The notes: generated by a model from the sequence alone, not told the origin. DNA of 64,000 nucleotides from Beta vulgaris subsp. vulgaris (GCF_026745355.1 NC_079208.1:47959169-48023168), one strand, 5' to 3'; numbered from the stretch's first letter, positions 1 to 12,775 are shown. Translations and numbers: made by a program.

Positions 1-144
1 TGTGTTTACTTATTAAAACTGGTTTTCACTAATTCTTATTGCATTTTCTAAGTGGGGGAGGACGGTAGAGAGACAGAAGGAGATCATAGCCCATAGGGCA
101 TGGAGACATAAACAGAGGGTTGGAACTGAAGTTGTATATATATT
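1..144. other. Flank of copia element, no gene seen
   Basis: No coding signal was seen on either strand. The last five bases (140-144, ATATT) are the left target-site duplication of the adjacent copia element. Confidence 0.6.
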
Positions 145-420
145 TGTTGAGAATACTACTTCAGGATCTTCCTCTCCTAATACATCAGCAACTACAACTC
201 CTACTCCTACTATTAAGAAGCTTCTTCTTGTGTCCAGCTCAGCATAACTTATGTTATTCCTTTGTAACATAATTAGTTGTTACTATTGTATAAATAGTTT
301 ATTTGAGCTTGTAATATTTTTTCATTCAGTCATTTCCGAATACACAAGATTCTTTCTCTATATTCTCTTCTTTCTCTCTATCCACAAAATTAAAAAGTGC
401 CATGATTGATCATCTTAACA
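145..420 (+). repeat. 5' LTR of copia element
   Basis: 276 bp, TG...CA. It matches 5268-5537 with scattered substitutions and small indels. A TATA-like run (TATAAATAG, about 290) and a T-rich stretch are compatible with an LTR promoter and leader. Confidence 0.9.
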
Positions 421-432
421 TGGTATCAGAGC
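421..432 (+). other. Primer-binding site, initiator tRNA-Met type
   Basis: TGGTATCAGAGC directly follows the 5' LTR. This is the usual plant copia minus-strand primer site, complementary to the 3' end of initiator tRNA-Met. Confidence 0.88.
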
Positions 433-941
433 TACCTGATTCAATTTCTGTTACAATTTCTCTGAAATGTGTTGCTTAATAATTCTGGTTTGATATTCTG
501 AACTCTGAAGAATTTTTCATTGAAATTTGAGGATTTTTTCGATTTTGAATGTTCTAGAAATTGATGTTGATGATTGTGAATCGAATTGTTCCTTGCTAAT
601 TGTTTCTTGTTGAAATTGAAGTTTTGATTTTAAATTTCTCTGAATTTGATCCTCATTTCCTGAATTTTTATGTTCTATTGTTGTTGATTCGATTAAAATT
701 CTTGATGAAATCTTGTTGAAAATTTATCATACTCTTAAATTCAATAATCTTCTCTTCTTGATTTTCTCATTGAATCCAATTCTTCTGAAATTCTTTTTAT
801 CAAATTTCTCTGAATTCTAGAAATTTCACAATTGATCTTCTTCTATCGATCTGAAACTGGAATTAACATAAGATCCTACAAGTGTATACTTCTTACATCC
901 ATATAATGACACTTCATTACAATTAGTTTTACCTATTATCA

Positions 942-1794
942 ATGGAGTTTGCTATGCTTACTGGAAAAGGATGATGATCAATAGTTTATTATCTAAAAAC
1001 AAAGTTTCTTTTTTAGATGGAACTCTTTCTAAGCCTGATAATTTTGATCCTAAAGTTTCTAAAGTGTGTTGCATTCATCTTTTGCTAGTTATATATGGTT
1101 ACAAGATGGATTTGAGGTCTCTAGGATCTATGAGTGTGTTGCATTCATCTTGTGCTTGTGATATTTGGAAAGACCTCGAAGATAGCTTTTGTCAATCCTC
1201 CACTGCTCAATTGAGTTCAATAATTCAACAAGATTTGGCTAAGTTGTCACAAGAAAATGATGATATTACAGTTTTTCTTCACAGATGAAGGTTTTACGGG
1301 ATGAACTAGATATTGCCAGTCCTTTACCTACTTGTGAATGTTATGGTTGCAAATGTAACTTGACAAAGAAATTTCTAAAAATTCAACAAGATCAAAGATT
1401 AGTACACTTTCTAATGTAGTTGAAAAGAGGCTATCGGCACGTAATAAGAGCTAACATTCTCATGATGTCTACTCTTCCTCTATTTCAAGCCTATGGGCTC
1501 CTTTTACAAGAACAAAGACACAATGAATTGAGCGATTTGAGTAATTCTACTCATGGTTTATCCACTGAGTCCATGGCATTTGCGGCGAATAGACAGAGAT
1601 TTCCTTCAAATACTTTTTATTTCATACAATCACATAATTCTGGCAATTCCAGAGGATATTTGAATGACAGTATTTCTGGTAATAAGGTTATTGTTGGTAC
1701 AAAGAGAGGTTCTCACTATTTTTGTACTCATTGTAAGGTGCATGGTCACAACATTGATAGATGTTTTAAGATACATTGTTTTCCAACTGACTAG
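942..1794 (+). pseudogene. Decayed copia gag
   Basis: An ATG at 942 opens a gag-like region that is readable in at least two frames (about 971-1288 and 1420-1794) separated by stops. The second piece carries a CX2CX4HX4C zinc knuckle at 1723-1764, the nucleocapsid RNA-binding motif. It is immediately upstream of the protease remnant, as in intact copia elements. Non-functional. Confidence 0.8.
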
Positions 1795-1848
1795 AAACCT
1801 GCACCAAAGAAATTTGTTGCTGCTGTTCAGAATGATGATTCTCCTGAG

Positions 1849-4800
1849 ATGATTCAACCCACTCTGACTATGGATCAATATCAGAAATTGCTTGATATGT
1901 TTGGACAATCTTATTCTTGTATTGCATGTAAAATTGTCTTAAATGTACATTTCAGTTCTAGTTGGGTCCTTGATAGTGGGGCCACATATTATATATGTCA
2001 TGATCTTTCTTCATTCAACACATATCATTTAATTGATAGCATTGACAACACCAAACTATTCCTAATGGAAGGAAATACAAATTACTCATACTGGTAATGT
2101 ATCTCTCAATGATCTTAATACACATTAACAAGCTCTCTACGTTCCTCGCTTCCACCCCAATTTGGTTTCAATATATACTAAAATTGTGTCATGATCTCTC
2201 TGGTTCTGTTATGTGCTCTTCTGACTCATGTACTTTATAGGACCCTTCATAGACAAAGCCAATAGCTCTTAGTAAGCTATAATCAAGGCTCTACTATGCT
2301 CAATCTTCATGGTTCTTCATATACAACTAGCGATTCGGATTGTGCAGATGGCACACATGTTCCTAGTTCCTTTACTTGCTCTACTATTTCTTCTTATGTG
2401 AAACTTTGGGATTCAAGATTAAGTCACGTGTCGTTTTCTCAAATGGCCATTTTATTACCTCATCTAAATGTCAAGCATGTTCATGACTCTATCTGTCAAA
2501 TTAATATGTCTACAGGCTAGACGAACTAGGCTACCTTTTCAACCTAGTTCTTTTTATACTGCTCAGCCTTTTCAACTCATACATGTTGATAACTGGGACC
2601 CCTATGTACATGCTACTAATAATGGTTGTAGATTTTTCCTCACTATAGTTGATGATTTCACAAGAAATACTTGGGTGCATTTAATCAAGTTTAAATCAGA
2701 TGATGTCTCTATATTATGAATTTTGTTGCTTATGCTAAGACTCAATTTCAATGAAACATTCAATGTATTAATACTGACAATGCCAAAGAGCTCTGTAAAG
2801 GTTCCATCTTGCAATTTTATTCAGCTCAGGGTATTATTTATCAGAGGAGTTGTGTTGACTCCCCTGAACAAAATGGTGTTGCTGAAAGGAAGCACATGCA
2901 CTTATTAGAGAATGTTCGTGTTTTATTCTTTCAGGCTAAATTACCATTTCATCTTTGGGGTGAGAGTGTTCTATGTGCAGCATACATTATAAACATAATG
3001 CCTCTGTCAGCCCTACACAATGTCTCTCCTTTCCATAATTTACATGATACTATACCTGACACATCTCATCTTAGAAGCTTTGGATGTTTGTGTTTTGTTT
3101 CTATTATAAAGTTAGTAGATCAAAATTTGATACAAGAGCATATGCTTGTGTTTTTCTTGGATACCACGCCATCAGAAAGCCTACAAATAACTCTATCACT
3201 TGACTTCCAAGAAAATAATCCTTTCTAGGGATGTTTTTCATGAGTAACATTTCCCTTTTCATATGTCTTCTTCTGATTCTTCTTCTGCTTTTAAATTCTT
3301 TTCTCCTATTGTTAACAATGACTAAATTGTTCGCGATCCATTCACTCCATTACCACCGTCCACACCTTCATCACCTTCTTCACCATATCACATTTCACCA
3401 CCATCACCTACATCATCTTTCTTTTCTCCTACTCCCTCACTTTCTTCTTCTTATGTTCCATTCATTGATTCTTCTATACCATTTATTAATTCACCTTCTT
3501 TTATTTATTCTTCTCCCACAACTACTTCTTCTCCTGAGGATTCACTTATTCCCACTATTGCTCCCACTAGATAGTTTGCTAGACTACATCATCCTCCCTC
3601 TTATCTACATGATTATGTTTGTAACACCAGTACAACATTTCCTTCTCATTGGTGCAACTTAGTCAGTTCATCTTCTCTTCCTTCATCTCACAAAAATTTT
3701 CATTTCTTCTCTTTCACCTTTAGTTGAACCTACCATTTACTCTCAGGATGCTAAGGATCTATCCCTTGTGGATTGCTGCTATGGACAAAGAACTACAAGC
3801 CTTAGCTGCCAGCAATACATGGGATATAGTTGACTTCCCACCTGGTAAATCACCCATAGGCTGAAGTGGATCTTTGAAATCAAGCTCAAGGCCACTGGTG
3901 AAGTAAAGAGATACAAGGGAAGGCTGGTTGCAAAGGGTTATACACAATAATATGGCATTTATTTCCAAGAGACATTTTCACCAATGGTTAAGATGTCAAC
4001 TGTCAGATGTATTATTGCCTTGGCTGCATCAAGAGGTTGGAAATTGTTCCAACTTGATGTCAATAATGCCTTCCTTCATGGAGATATTCATGAGGAAGTA
4101 TACATGAAGTTACCTAAGGGATCTCCTAATCCACACAACCAAGTATTGCATATTAAAGAAATCCCTTTATGGCTTGAAGCAGGCATCCAGGCAATGGTTT
4201 TTCCAAATTAGTGTTTGAATTAAACAACCAATGCTATACACAGTTAAACAATGATTACTCACTTTTTATCAAGCATAATGGTACTCTTTTCACAATATTG
4301 GTTGTTTATGTTGATGATATAATCATCACTGGTGATGATTCTGCTAGTTTTTTGCATGTAAAATTAAAGCTCACTTAGATCAAGTCTTTAGCATCAAATA
4401 CTTTGGGTTTATTTCTTGGGATTGAAGTGAGTTATCTACCTTAGGGAGTTGCTCTCACACAAGCTAAATTCACCAAAGAGTTATTGAGCTCTTTGTGACT
4501 TGGATCTTTCCAAGCTAACTATCACTTCTCTTCCTTTACATCTCAAGTTGACTGCTGATGAGGGTACTTTGTTGGCTGATCCTACGATTTATAGGTGTCT
4601 GGTTGGCAAACTAAATATTTTGACACACACTGATATGGCTTATAGTGTGCAAACTCTTTCACAATTTCTGCATTCACCTACCACTTCACACCTTGCTACT
4701 CTTACTCATGTCCTTAGATATGCTGTTACTACTGCTGGTCAAGGCATATTATTAAAGGGTGTAGATCATCTTACTCTCTAGGTCTTTATTGACTCGGATT

Positions 4801-5133
4801 AGGGGTCATGTTCTTACAAGGAAGTCTGTCTCAGGCTACATAGTTCTTTTGGGTTCTTCTCCCACCAGTTGGAAATCCAAGAAATGGCCCGCAATTTCTA
4901 AATCCTCCTTAGAGACAGAATATAGAGCAGTGGCTCATGCCACTGTTGACGTTACATGGCTTGTAATGCTATTGACTGAATTGGGTACTCCTAATTTACA
5001 GCTTGTCGCCATCCATTGTGACAATCAATCTGCACTACACATTGCTAGAAATCCTGTTTTTCACGAAAGAACCAAGCATATTGACATAGATTATCATCTT
5101 ACTCGAGAAAAGCTCATGAAAGGACTCATTTAA
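1849..5133 (+). pseudogene. Decayed copia pol (PR-IN-RT-RNase H)
   Basis: Pieces in order are: aspartic protease with D-S-G at 1972-1980; GAG-pre-integrase and integrase core fragments (about 2400-3230), including the [16 protein letters not shown] motif near 2860; a low-complexity linker; the RT start (about 3766-4210) with the [13 protein letters not shown] motif; the RT active site YVDD at 4307-4318; and RNase H (about 4800-5133) with SKSSLETEYRA and HIDIDYH motifs. Frame changes and stops occur between almost every block. It is a relic of one polyprotein, not separate genes. Confidence 0.87.
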
Positions 5134-5258
5134 TTTCTCGCTCTAACTTATTTACCTACTACTTCTCAATTAGTAGATGTCTTCACAAAGGCTCTTCCAT
5201 CTGCTCCGTTCAATCACCTATTGTCCAAGCTTGGCTTGTATTCCCCCATGCCTAGCTT

Positions 5259-5267
5259 GCGGGGGAC
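5259..5267 (+). other. Polypurine tract of copia element
   Basis: The run GCGGGGGAC lies directly before the TGTTGAGA start of the 3' LTR, the expected place for the plus-strand primer. Confidence 0.75.
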
Positions 5268-5537
5268 TGTTGAGAATACTACTAATTCCTCTCCTAATAC
5301 ATCAGCGGCTACAACTCCTACTCCTATTATTAAGAAGCTTCTTCTTATGTCAACCTCAGCATAAATTATGTTATTCTCTTGTAACATAATTAGTTGTCAC
5401 TCGTATAAATATTTTACTTTGATCTTGTAATATTTATTCATTCAGCTTATTTCCTGATACACAAAATTCTTTCTCTCTATTCGCTTTTTTTTCTCTGTCT
5501 ACAACATAAAACTGTGCCATGATTAATCATCTTAATA
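5268..5537 (+). repeat. 3' LTR of copia element
   Basis: 270 bp, matches the 5' LTR, followed by the TSD copy ATATT at 5538-5542. Confidence 0.9.
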
Positions 5538-5542
5538 ATATT

Positions 5543-5712
5543 GGTATCATGTACGTGGAACTTGTTTTTGTTATCATATACTACCTTTGTTTCACAATAC
5601 ATGCATCATTTTCCTCTTTTGGATGTTTCACAATACATACACCATTTCCTCTTTGGATGTTACACTGTACATCCCTTCCTTTAAAACTTATGCAATCACA
5701 ACAACCCTCTCT
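5543..5712. repeat. Short degenerate direct repeats
   Basis: A block of roughly 35 bp (TTTCACAATACAT ... CCTCTTT..GGATGTT) recurs two to three times between about 5590 and 5670. It starts with a TACTACCTTTG stretch resembling a decayed Stowaway end. No coding signal. Confidence 0.4.
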
Positions 5713-5784
5713 TTTTTTTTTAGGTGAATAAGGCATAACATATTATAAAACCAACCAAAGTTTTGGCTTAGAGCCTATAACAAT

Positions 5785-5979
5785 CTAAAACCAATAGTTC
5801 CATACAATCATTAGGGGGAGGTGCAACACCCTAACAACATTTAGGTGCATATCATGCTTCCTACTTCCACGAGCTAGATGGTCTGCCACCTTGTTCTTTT
5901 CACGCCTCGCGAATACGGAATGGACTTCCTTGAACTCCTTCTTGCATAACCTAAATTTTTCCAACACATTACAATACAT
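5785..5979 (-). pseudogene. LINE RNase H-like C-terminal fragment
   Basis: The translation includes REKNKVADHLARGSRK, matching the C-terminal 'N..AD.LA' signature of the RNase H-like (RVT_3) domain that ends plant LINE ORF2 proteins. Only this part of the domain is recognisable. Confidence 0.65.
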
Positions 5980-6543
5980 ATCATATGGATAACATCATTA
6001 TAAATCTCTTTAATTGCCTTCATGTCCTCCGAAAGCAAAATATATATACTCGAAGAATTCTCATTTTGCTAGTTCGAGGCCTTCAATCAAGCCCATTAAT
6101 TCAGCCATTAAAACATCCATTGCATATACATTTTTCTGGAACCCCACAACCCAACTATCCCTATGGTCTCTCACCCAACCATCGAGCCCAGCATGCACAG
6201 AATTACCTATGAAAGATGCATCAACACAAACGATACCCCAAGGAGGGGGGATGATGCTTAATATAATCGGGGTAGGGGGATTTGGGATTTTTGTTTTCTT
6301 TCGGAGAAAGGAGGAGAAAAACTCTCACACTAAGAATATTGCTTTTTTTATGAGTGTTTTAGGATTAGGGTGAGGAATGTGTTCAAACATTTTTATGTTT
6401 CGAGCCATCCAGATTTCATGACAGAGGAATGGGAAGAACATGCTCCACTAGATTCCCTTAAAATCAATGGTTTCCGCAATGTTCATGGCCAACCAATTTT
6501 CACGGTTCTCTATACGAGTATTATTGTGAAAATTAACTTCATC

Positions 6544-7019
6544 TCAAACATTATGAGCAAATTGACAGTCCCTAAAAATATGAAGAACATCTTCGCTTCC
6601 ATTAAGACAGTGGATACACGTCGGAGAGGGGAAAATTTTCCTGATAAATAACATGTTTTGAGTGGGGAGTCTGTCAAGCCAGATAAGCAAAATAAAGAAT
6701 TTTAGTTTGGGGGGTGCTTTCCTTGCCAAATCCACAATAGATTGATACTACCCTCCCACCTTCTAGTAGATAGGACAAGATTATAGGCTTGTTTTAAGGA
6801 GAAGCTATTATGAGGTACAAGGGAGGAGTAAGGCTTGTCCATGGTGTCGGTAGGAGGCCAAACATGACTGAAAATTCTGTCTAGGACAGGCTCCTGGATG
6901 TTCATTAATAAGTTTCCACCATTCCAGGCTCCATTATTCCGTACCTCGTAAACGGTGATCTCATCATCTCTTTTTGTGAGGGGGCCCAAAACTAAACCTC
7001 TTAAAGGACCACTACCCAA
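6544..7019 (-). pseudogene. LINE ORF2 linker and zinc-binding (zf-RVT) fragment
   Basis: Two overlapping frames (7019-6702, 6735-6544) give the region C-terminal to LINE RT. Visible are FSLKQAYNLV, a W-x-W near the junction, PPKLKFFILLIWLDRLPT, and a Cys/His cluster CIHC...E..LHIFRDC typical of zf-RVT. One frameshift lies near 6720. It is a relic of an ORF2 protein. Confidence 0.75.
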
Positions 7020-7258
7020 CCAGTTATCATACCAAAATGATGCTATCTTTTCGTCACATAGGTTCCAACAACTAGTTTTTAAGATAGACCACGCATTTCC
7101 TATACTCTGCTAAATTTGGGATCCATTCTTAAATTTTGTAACATATTTGGCTTTGATACGCTCTTGGGCAAGGCTGGGAAGGCCTTGACACATTCTGCAA
7201 CCTAATTTTTCCATAAGAATATTGTTGAGGGTTCTATGTTCTCGAATGCCAAGGCCTC

Positions 7259-8531
7259 TGATAAGTGCGAATTATTATATATTATAACTTTCTTATTCCC
7301 TCTTAGTAGCTCCTTATTAGTATCATAACTTATAAGTTGTGGGTTTTAATTGTTTTCATATTTTATTTAGAAATTATGTTTTTTTTTTGGATTATTTATT
7401 AGTTTGACTTATGCTATGTTATCTACTAGTAGTAATATATCTCATGTTTGACAGGTACGTTAGAGAGTCAAATAACTGGGAATTGTCTTTGGGAGATTAA
7501 TGAGCTAAACTAATGAATACAAATTTTAGCCAAATGGATGAAAGTGGGCTAAGACCAATGCTGCAAAGAACAAGTCCACGCAGCCATGAATTGAGAGGAG
7601 AAGAATTAAAATAAAAAGAAAAAGAAACTCTTTCTTAGAAAACCACATAGCATAGAGGAAAAGAAACAGTGGCTTTGGTTAAAAAAAAAAACCCACGGAA
7701 CATCAATAATAAAAGGGGAGAATACTGAATAGAGGGGAGCAGACAGCAGCAATAAGGGAGTTCGACGAACGGAGGACGAAGCAGAGACGAACGAAGCTTG
7801 TCATCTGATTTTCAGCCATGGTTTCTCATAATTGGGTGATGTTCTCTTCAATTATGAGTAGCTAATTTCTGTTTTCTAGGACTTAGATGAAACCCTTATA
7901 GTATGAATTGATAGTTTAATTGTCTTGAGAATTGATATTTGGTTTATGATTGCATAACTATTTAGATTATTATTGGTTGATTTTGTTTGCAAATTAGTTG
8001 ACAATTGTTCTTGTAGAATTGATTGTTGGTTTTATTGTTATCAAATTTACATACTTTGTTCTTGTAGTTCAAAGTGTATGTTATGCAATGGTGTTTATGA
8101 TTTGTGGTTAGAAGTTGAATAATTTATGCTTTGGTTAGATAATTATGTCACCTAATTAATCGCAACAATTTTTATGAGTATTCCGGCTTGTAGTTTAGGG
8201 TACTTGATAAACCTATTAATTCTCATTCCTATTAATCTATTAGTCACATTTTTAGTGGTGGATTCGACTGTCCTAGATTCCGTATTATTATCTGTTCTCC
8301 AATTCACTTTTGTTATTGTCAAGTTTTTTAGTTTACTATATATATTTCAGATTAGTTTAATTAGTTAAAAACAATTCATTATATTTATATTTAGGATCAA
8401 ACTAGTAGACATTAGATTTAATTTTAATCAACTGTTCCCTGTGGATACGATACCCTATCATTTATCACTTACTACCAAGTCTTGTACACTTGCAAGAATA
8501 GGGTTTTATAACTTGTTTAAAATCGCTATCA
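7259..8531 (+). repeat. 5' LTR of Athila-type element
   Basis: 1273 bp, TG...CA. It is collinear with the 3' LTR. Only a few substitutions are seen, but about 15-20 small deletions relative to the 3' copy cluster between about 7530 and 8370. Confidence 0.92.
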
Positions 8532-8537
8532 AGTTTT

Positions 8538-8555
8538 TGGCGCCTTTGCCGGGGA
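8538..8555 (+). other. Primer-binding site, Athila type
   Basis: TGGCGCCTTTGCCGGGGA lies 6 bp after the LTR end. It differs by one base from the TGGCGCCGTTGCCGGGGA site known from Athila/Tat elements (tRNA-Asp). Confidence 0.85.
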
Positions 8556-8952
8556 ACGGTGTTTGGTTAGTATAGTTTATTAGTTTACTATTTTAGTCTT
8601 TAGTCTAGAGTGTCTTTATTTTTATTTTATTTTCTTTCTTGCTTATTGTTTACTAGCCTTAGTAAAAAAAAAAAATTAGTTTTTAGTGTTTCTAGCGTAA
8701 TAATTAGTTTTTAGTAATTTTATAATTTTTGATATTGTTTATTTCTTTGTTTACTTTTTTTTTCGTATTTTATCATTCAAGTTCTAATTTTCTGTTTCAA
8801 GCATACTGACATTGTGTTTGCAGGTTGCTTTAAGTGATCTTGCTGAGATTCTGTTCACGGTGAAGGTTTGCTGGAAATAGGTTTCAGGTTTATTCATTTC
8901 AGTTAGCATTTTATTTTTTTTATTTTTTTTATTATTGTTTTTGTATTGTTTT

Positions 8953-10660
8953 ATGCTTCATCGTAGTCTTTGTCACTTGATTTGATTCCATACGACCCTG
9001 AAATAGAAAGAACGCTTAGGAAATTAAGAGCTTCTGTGAAGGATAATAAGTCAAGTATTTCAAATTTTAACTCTAAAATCGATACTGAATTAAAAATGGC
9101 TGAGGAACCACCTAGACAACTTAGTGAGTACTTTACTCCTGGCACTTACACTTCACCTATTGGTAATAGATTACCTACTATTGATGGAAATTTCGAGATT
9201 AAGCCACAAATTATTCAAATGCTTCCTAATTTTATGGTCTTGAATCTGAAAATCCATATAAGCATATTGATGCATTTTTGGAAGTATGTTAACTTTTAAT
9301 ATTCCTAATATTTCTCCTGATGCTATTCGTATGCGATTGTTTAATTTTTCTTTAAAAGATAAGGTAAAGAATGGTTAATACTAAGCAAAATTTAACGACT
9401 TGGCTCAATTGCAAAGAGACTTTTTAAAGAAATTTTATCCGATTGGTAAATTAAGTGCTATGAGACGTGCGATAACTACTTTTTTCAAAATCCTAATGAA
9501 CAATTTCATGAGGCATGGGAAAGGTTTAGGGGTTATTATGTGAATGTCCATCATGAAGTTCCTCAATGGCAATTGATACATAGCTTTTATTATGGCCTTA
9601 ATGAAATAATCAACAATGATAGATGCTTCTTGTGTGGTAACTTTATGCAAAAGAATTCTGACCAAGCATGGCAATTATTTGAAGATCTAAGTGAAAATTC
9701 TTTACAACATGCCACTTCTTCTCGTAACGTTTCATCTAGATCTCTAGGAGGTAAAGGTGGAATCTATGAAGTTTCTCACACTCATGATCTTACTTATAAA
9801 GTTGATATTCTTACTAAGAAAATGGACCAAGTAGATCTTTTGAATAAGAAGATTGATCACCTAGTGAATGCTAACAATATGCATGTTAATTCTTCTAACG
9901 CTCAAGAAGTGTGTGCAACATGTTCTAGTCCTGGTCATTTATCTTATAATTGCCCTTTGAGTTTTTCTGAGGTGCCACAGGAACAAGTAAATGCAGCTCA
10001 AGGTATCCTCAATACAACAATCCATATTCGAACACATATAATCCAGGGTGGAGGAATCATCCCAACTTTCATGGAAGCAACAAGGTGGAGATATGCAGCA
10101 AGGGCAAAGATCAACCAAATGGGTCAAACAGGTATGAATCCTCCTGGTTTTCAAGTCAAAGGTACAATTCTCAACCTACACAACCTTCTAGTAGCAATTC
10201 TGACTTGGATAAGATTATTTCCGCTTTAGGGGCTGTGACTACTAGGGTTAAAAATATTGAAAATAAAATGCATGTTGTTGATTCTCACACACAGTCCATA
10301 GCCAAGCTTGAGACACAAATTGGTCAATTAGCTAATGTGATTGGTAAAAGAGATGATGGTAAATTACCTAGTAATTCAATTGAGAATCCTAAGAACCATA
10401 ATTATGAACAAGCTAAAGCGGTGATGACTCTTAGGAATGGTAAAGAGGTAGATAATGTAGTGATGGAAAAGAATAATGCTAATTCTAATGCTTCATTGAG
10501 TAAGGAAGATAAAACTAATAAGGCAATTGTGGATTCATCTTCTTCTTCTAATGTGTCTAACTCTTCAACTTCTATTCCATATGAGCCTAGAGTTCCTTAT
10601 CCGCAAGCTTTAGATGCACCCTCTCCTTATGGAAAGAATAAGCAAAAGAAGACATTTTAG
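8953..10660 (+). pseudogene. Athila gag, frameshifted
   Basis: The N-terminal part (from about 8970) has the DPEIERTLRKLR signature of Athila gag. After frame changes near 9230 and 9370, a long frame (9540-10229) continues through the retrotransposon gag region to a CX2CX4HX4C zinc knuckle at 9912-9953. Another shift near 10100 leads to a Ser/Asn-rich tail ending at 10660. At least three frame breaks. Some could be assembly errors, since small indels are common in the nearby LTR. Confidence 0.8.
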
Positions 10661-10744
10661 AAACATTTTAAACAAGTTCAAATTAATTTACCGCTTTTAG
10701 ATGCTATTAAGCAAATTCCAGCTTACGCTAAATTTCTAAAAGAC

Positions 10745-11415
10745 ATGTGCACCTATAAAAGGAAATCAAAAGCGAATTGTTCTAAGAAAGTTATTTTAAG
10801 TGAGCAGGTAAGTTCTATTTTGCAATTTAATTATGCACCTAAGTTTAAAGATCCAGGAGTTCCGACCATTTCTTGTTATATTGGTGACCATAAAATTGAA
10901 AAGGCACTCTTAGATTTAGGCTCAAGTGTTAATTTGATTCCTTATTCTATTTATGAGCAACTAGGCCTAGTGAGTTACAACCTTCTAATTGCACTCTCCA
11001 ATTAGCAGATCGATCTGTTAAAGTTCCCAGAGGTAGAATTGATGATGTTTTAGTAAAAATTGATAAAGGAGTCTTTCCAGTAGACTTTGTTGTGTTAGAC
11101 ATGGAGGTTGGTCAACCATCTAAAAATATTCCTGTCATTCTTGGTCGTCCATTTTTAGCGACCGCTGATGCTACTATTAATTGTAGGTCTGGAGAAATGG
11201 ATGTTTCTGTTTTAAATATGCGAATAAGGTTGAATATCTTTAAAGCCTCTTCTCATCCTACTAGTGAAAATGAGTCTGAATGTTTCTTTGTGGATGTTAT
11301 TGATGAATTAGTTGAAGAAGCTTTGCCGGTAATAATTTCTAAGGATTCTCTTGAAACTAATTTGTCACATGAGAACTTAAAGTATTTTGATATTGAAGAT
11401 TTGACCATGAGTTAA
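10745..11415 (+). pseudogene. Athila aspartic protease region
   Basis: Two frames (10745-11005, 11092-11415) encode a retropepsin-like domain: ALLDLGSSVNLIPYS with the D-L-G active-site triplet at 10913-10921, then VILGRPFLATADA, the conserved C-terminal flap motif. The Athila family characteristically has D-L-G here. One frameshift lies near 10990. Confidence 0.82.
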
Positions 11416-11763
11416 TTTCCCCTCTTGATATAACTCCATCTCTAGAAACATCTTCTTGGGTATCTAGGCATGAGCCTTTACCACCTCTTTCGGAGTCTCC
11501 AGCATTACCGTCTATTATGTCACCTCCAAATCTTGAGTTAAAGGTCTTCCATCAAATTTAAAGTATATTTTCCTAGGTTCTAATGAGACTTTACCTGTTA
11601 TAATATCTTCTGAGCTATCTAATGAACAAGAGTTGGCATTGCTTAAGGTTTTGTCTGATCATAAAAAGGCTATAGGTTGGTCGATTGCAGATCTAAAGGG
11701 TATTAGTCCTTCTATTTGTATGCATAGAATCTTTTTAGAAGAAATGCTAAGCCCACTAGGGAG

Positions 11764-12775
11764 ATGCAACGTAGGTTAAATCCACATATGAAAGAAGTCG
11801 TTATGAAGGAAGTAGTTAAATTGTTAGATGCAAGGATCATTTATCCAATTTCTGATAGTCAGTGGGTCAGTCCTGTGCAAGTTGTGCCTAAGAAATCTGG
11901 GATCACAGTTGTTAAAAATAGTGAGGGTGAGCTTGTACCTACTAGAGAGACCACAGGTTGGAGAGTTTGCATTGACTATAGGAAGCTTAATTCGGTGACT
12001 AGGAAAGATCATTTCCCATTACCTTTTATTGATCAGATCTTAGAAAAGTTAGCTGGTCAAAGTTACTATTGCTTTCTTGATGGCTATTCTGGTTATAATC
12101 AATTGGCTATTTATCCCGAAGATCAAGAGAAAACTACATTTACATGTCCCGCGGGTACTTTTGCTTTTAGAAGAATGCCTTTTGGTTTATGTAATGCACC
12201 TTCTACATTTCAACGATGCATGATGTCTATTTCTGTGATATGGTTGATAAATTTTTAGAGGTGTTTATGGATGACTTTTCAGTTTTTGGACCTTCATTTG
12301 ATGAGTGTTTAAGTAATTTGAATGATGTTTTGCAAAGATGTGAAGAGGTTAATCTTGTTTTAAGTTGGGAAAAGAGTCACTTCATGGTTAGAGAAGGCAT
12401 TGTTTTGGGTCACAAATTTCAAAGAAGGGAATTCAAGTAGATAAAGCTAAAGTTGATCTTATTTCGAATACCTATTCCTACTTCTGTTAAGCATGTTAGA
12501 TCTTTCTTAGGCCATGCAGGTTTTTATAGAAGGTTTATTAAAGATTTTAGTAAGCTTGCTAGGCCACTTACTTCTCTCCTTGCTAAGATTCTACTTTTCT
12601 TTTATGAATCTTGTGTTGAATCTTTTGAGAAGATTAAATCGTTGCTTGTTTCAGCACCTATAGTACAACCACCTGATTTTTCTTTACCTTTTGAAATTAT
12701 GTGCGATGCTTCTGATTATGCTATAGGCGCGGTACTTGGTCAAAAGGTGAATAAAGTTCCTCATGTAATTTATTA
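11764..12775 (+). pseudogene. Athila reverse transcriptase and start of RNase H
   Basis: Frame 11764-12258 carries GWRVCIDYRKLN, the CFLDGYSGYNQ palm motif and FRRMPFGLCNAPSTFQRCM. A frame change near 12230 leads to the active site F-M-D-D at 12264-12275. A further change near 12440 leads to the thumb region (VRSFLGHAGFYRRFIKDFS) and the RNase H start (FEIMCDASDYAIGAVLGQ). The frame is then cut at 12775 by the MULE insertion. Confidence 0.87.

Larger units (their letters stand above)
145..5537 (+). mobile_element. Ty1/copia LTR retrotransposon, complete structure but decayed coding
   Basis: This is a 5.4-kb element. Two direct LTRs (145-420 and 5268-5537) both begin TGTTGAGA, and ATATT is duplicated at 140-144 and 5538-5542. 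A primer-binding site follows the 5' LTR and a G-rich polypurine tract precedes the 3' LTR. Fragments occur in copia order: gag with zinc knuckle, protease, integrase, reverse transcriptase, RNase H. Integrase before RT is diagnostic of copia. Many stops and frameshifts show it cannot encode a working polyprotein. The 3' LTR ends TA where the 5' LTR ends CA. Lineage within copia was not resolved; the short LTRs would fit small-LTR lineages. Confidence 0.93.
5713..7258 (-). mobile_element. LINE (non-LTR retrotransposon) 3' half, interrupted
   Basis: Read on the minus strand, this carries the end of a plant LINE ORF2: linker, a zinc-binding RT module (about 6735-6544) and an RNase H-like tail (about 5979-5785). 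It ends at a T-run (about 5709-5718, plus strand), which is the poly(A) tail in minus orientation. The RT part continues at 18515-18900. The two halves are separated by the Athila element, whose TSD GCCTC lies at 7254-7258 and 18510-18514. Stops and frameshifts make it a relic, and it is 5'-truncated. Confidence 0.85.

Noticed and set aside
13..270. 85-codon minus-strand ORF
   Set aside because: Runs through the copia 5' LTR boundary; no domain.
3231..3662. 143-codon Leu/His-rich ORF
   Set aside because: Wrong-frame reading of the low-complexity linker between integrase and RT in the copia pol relic.
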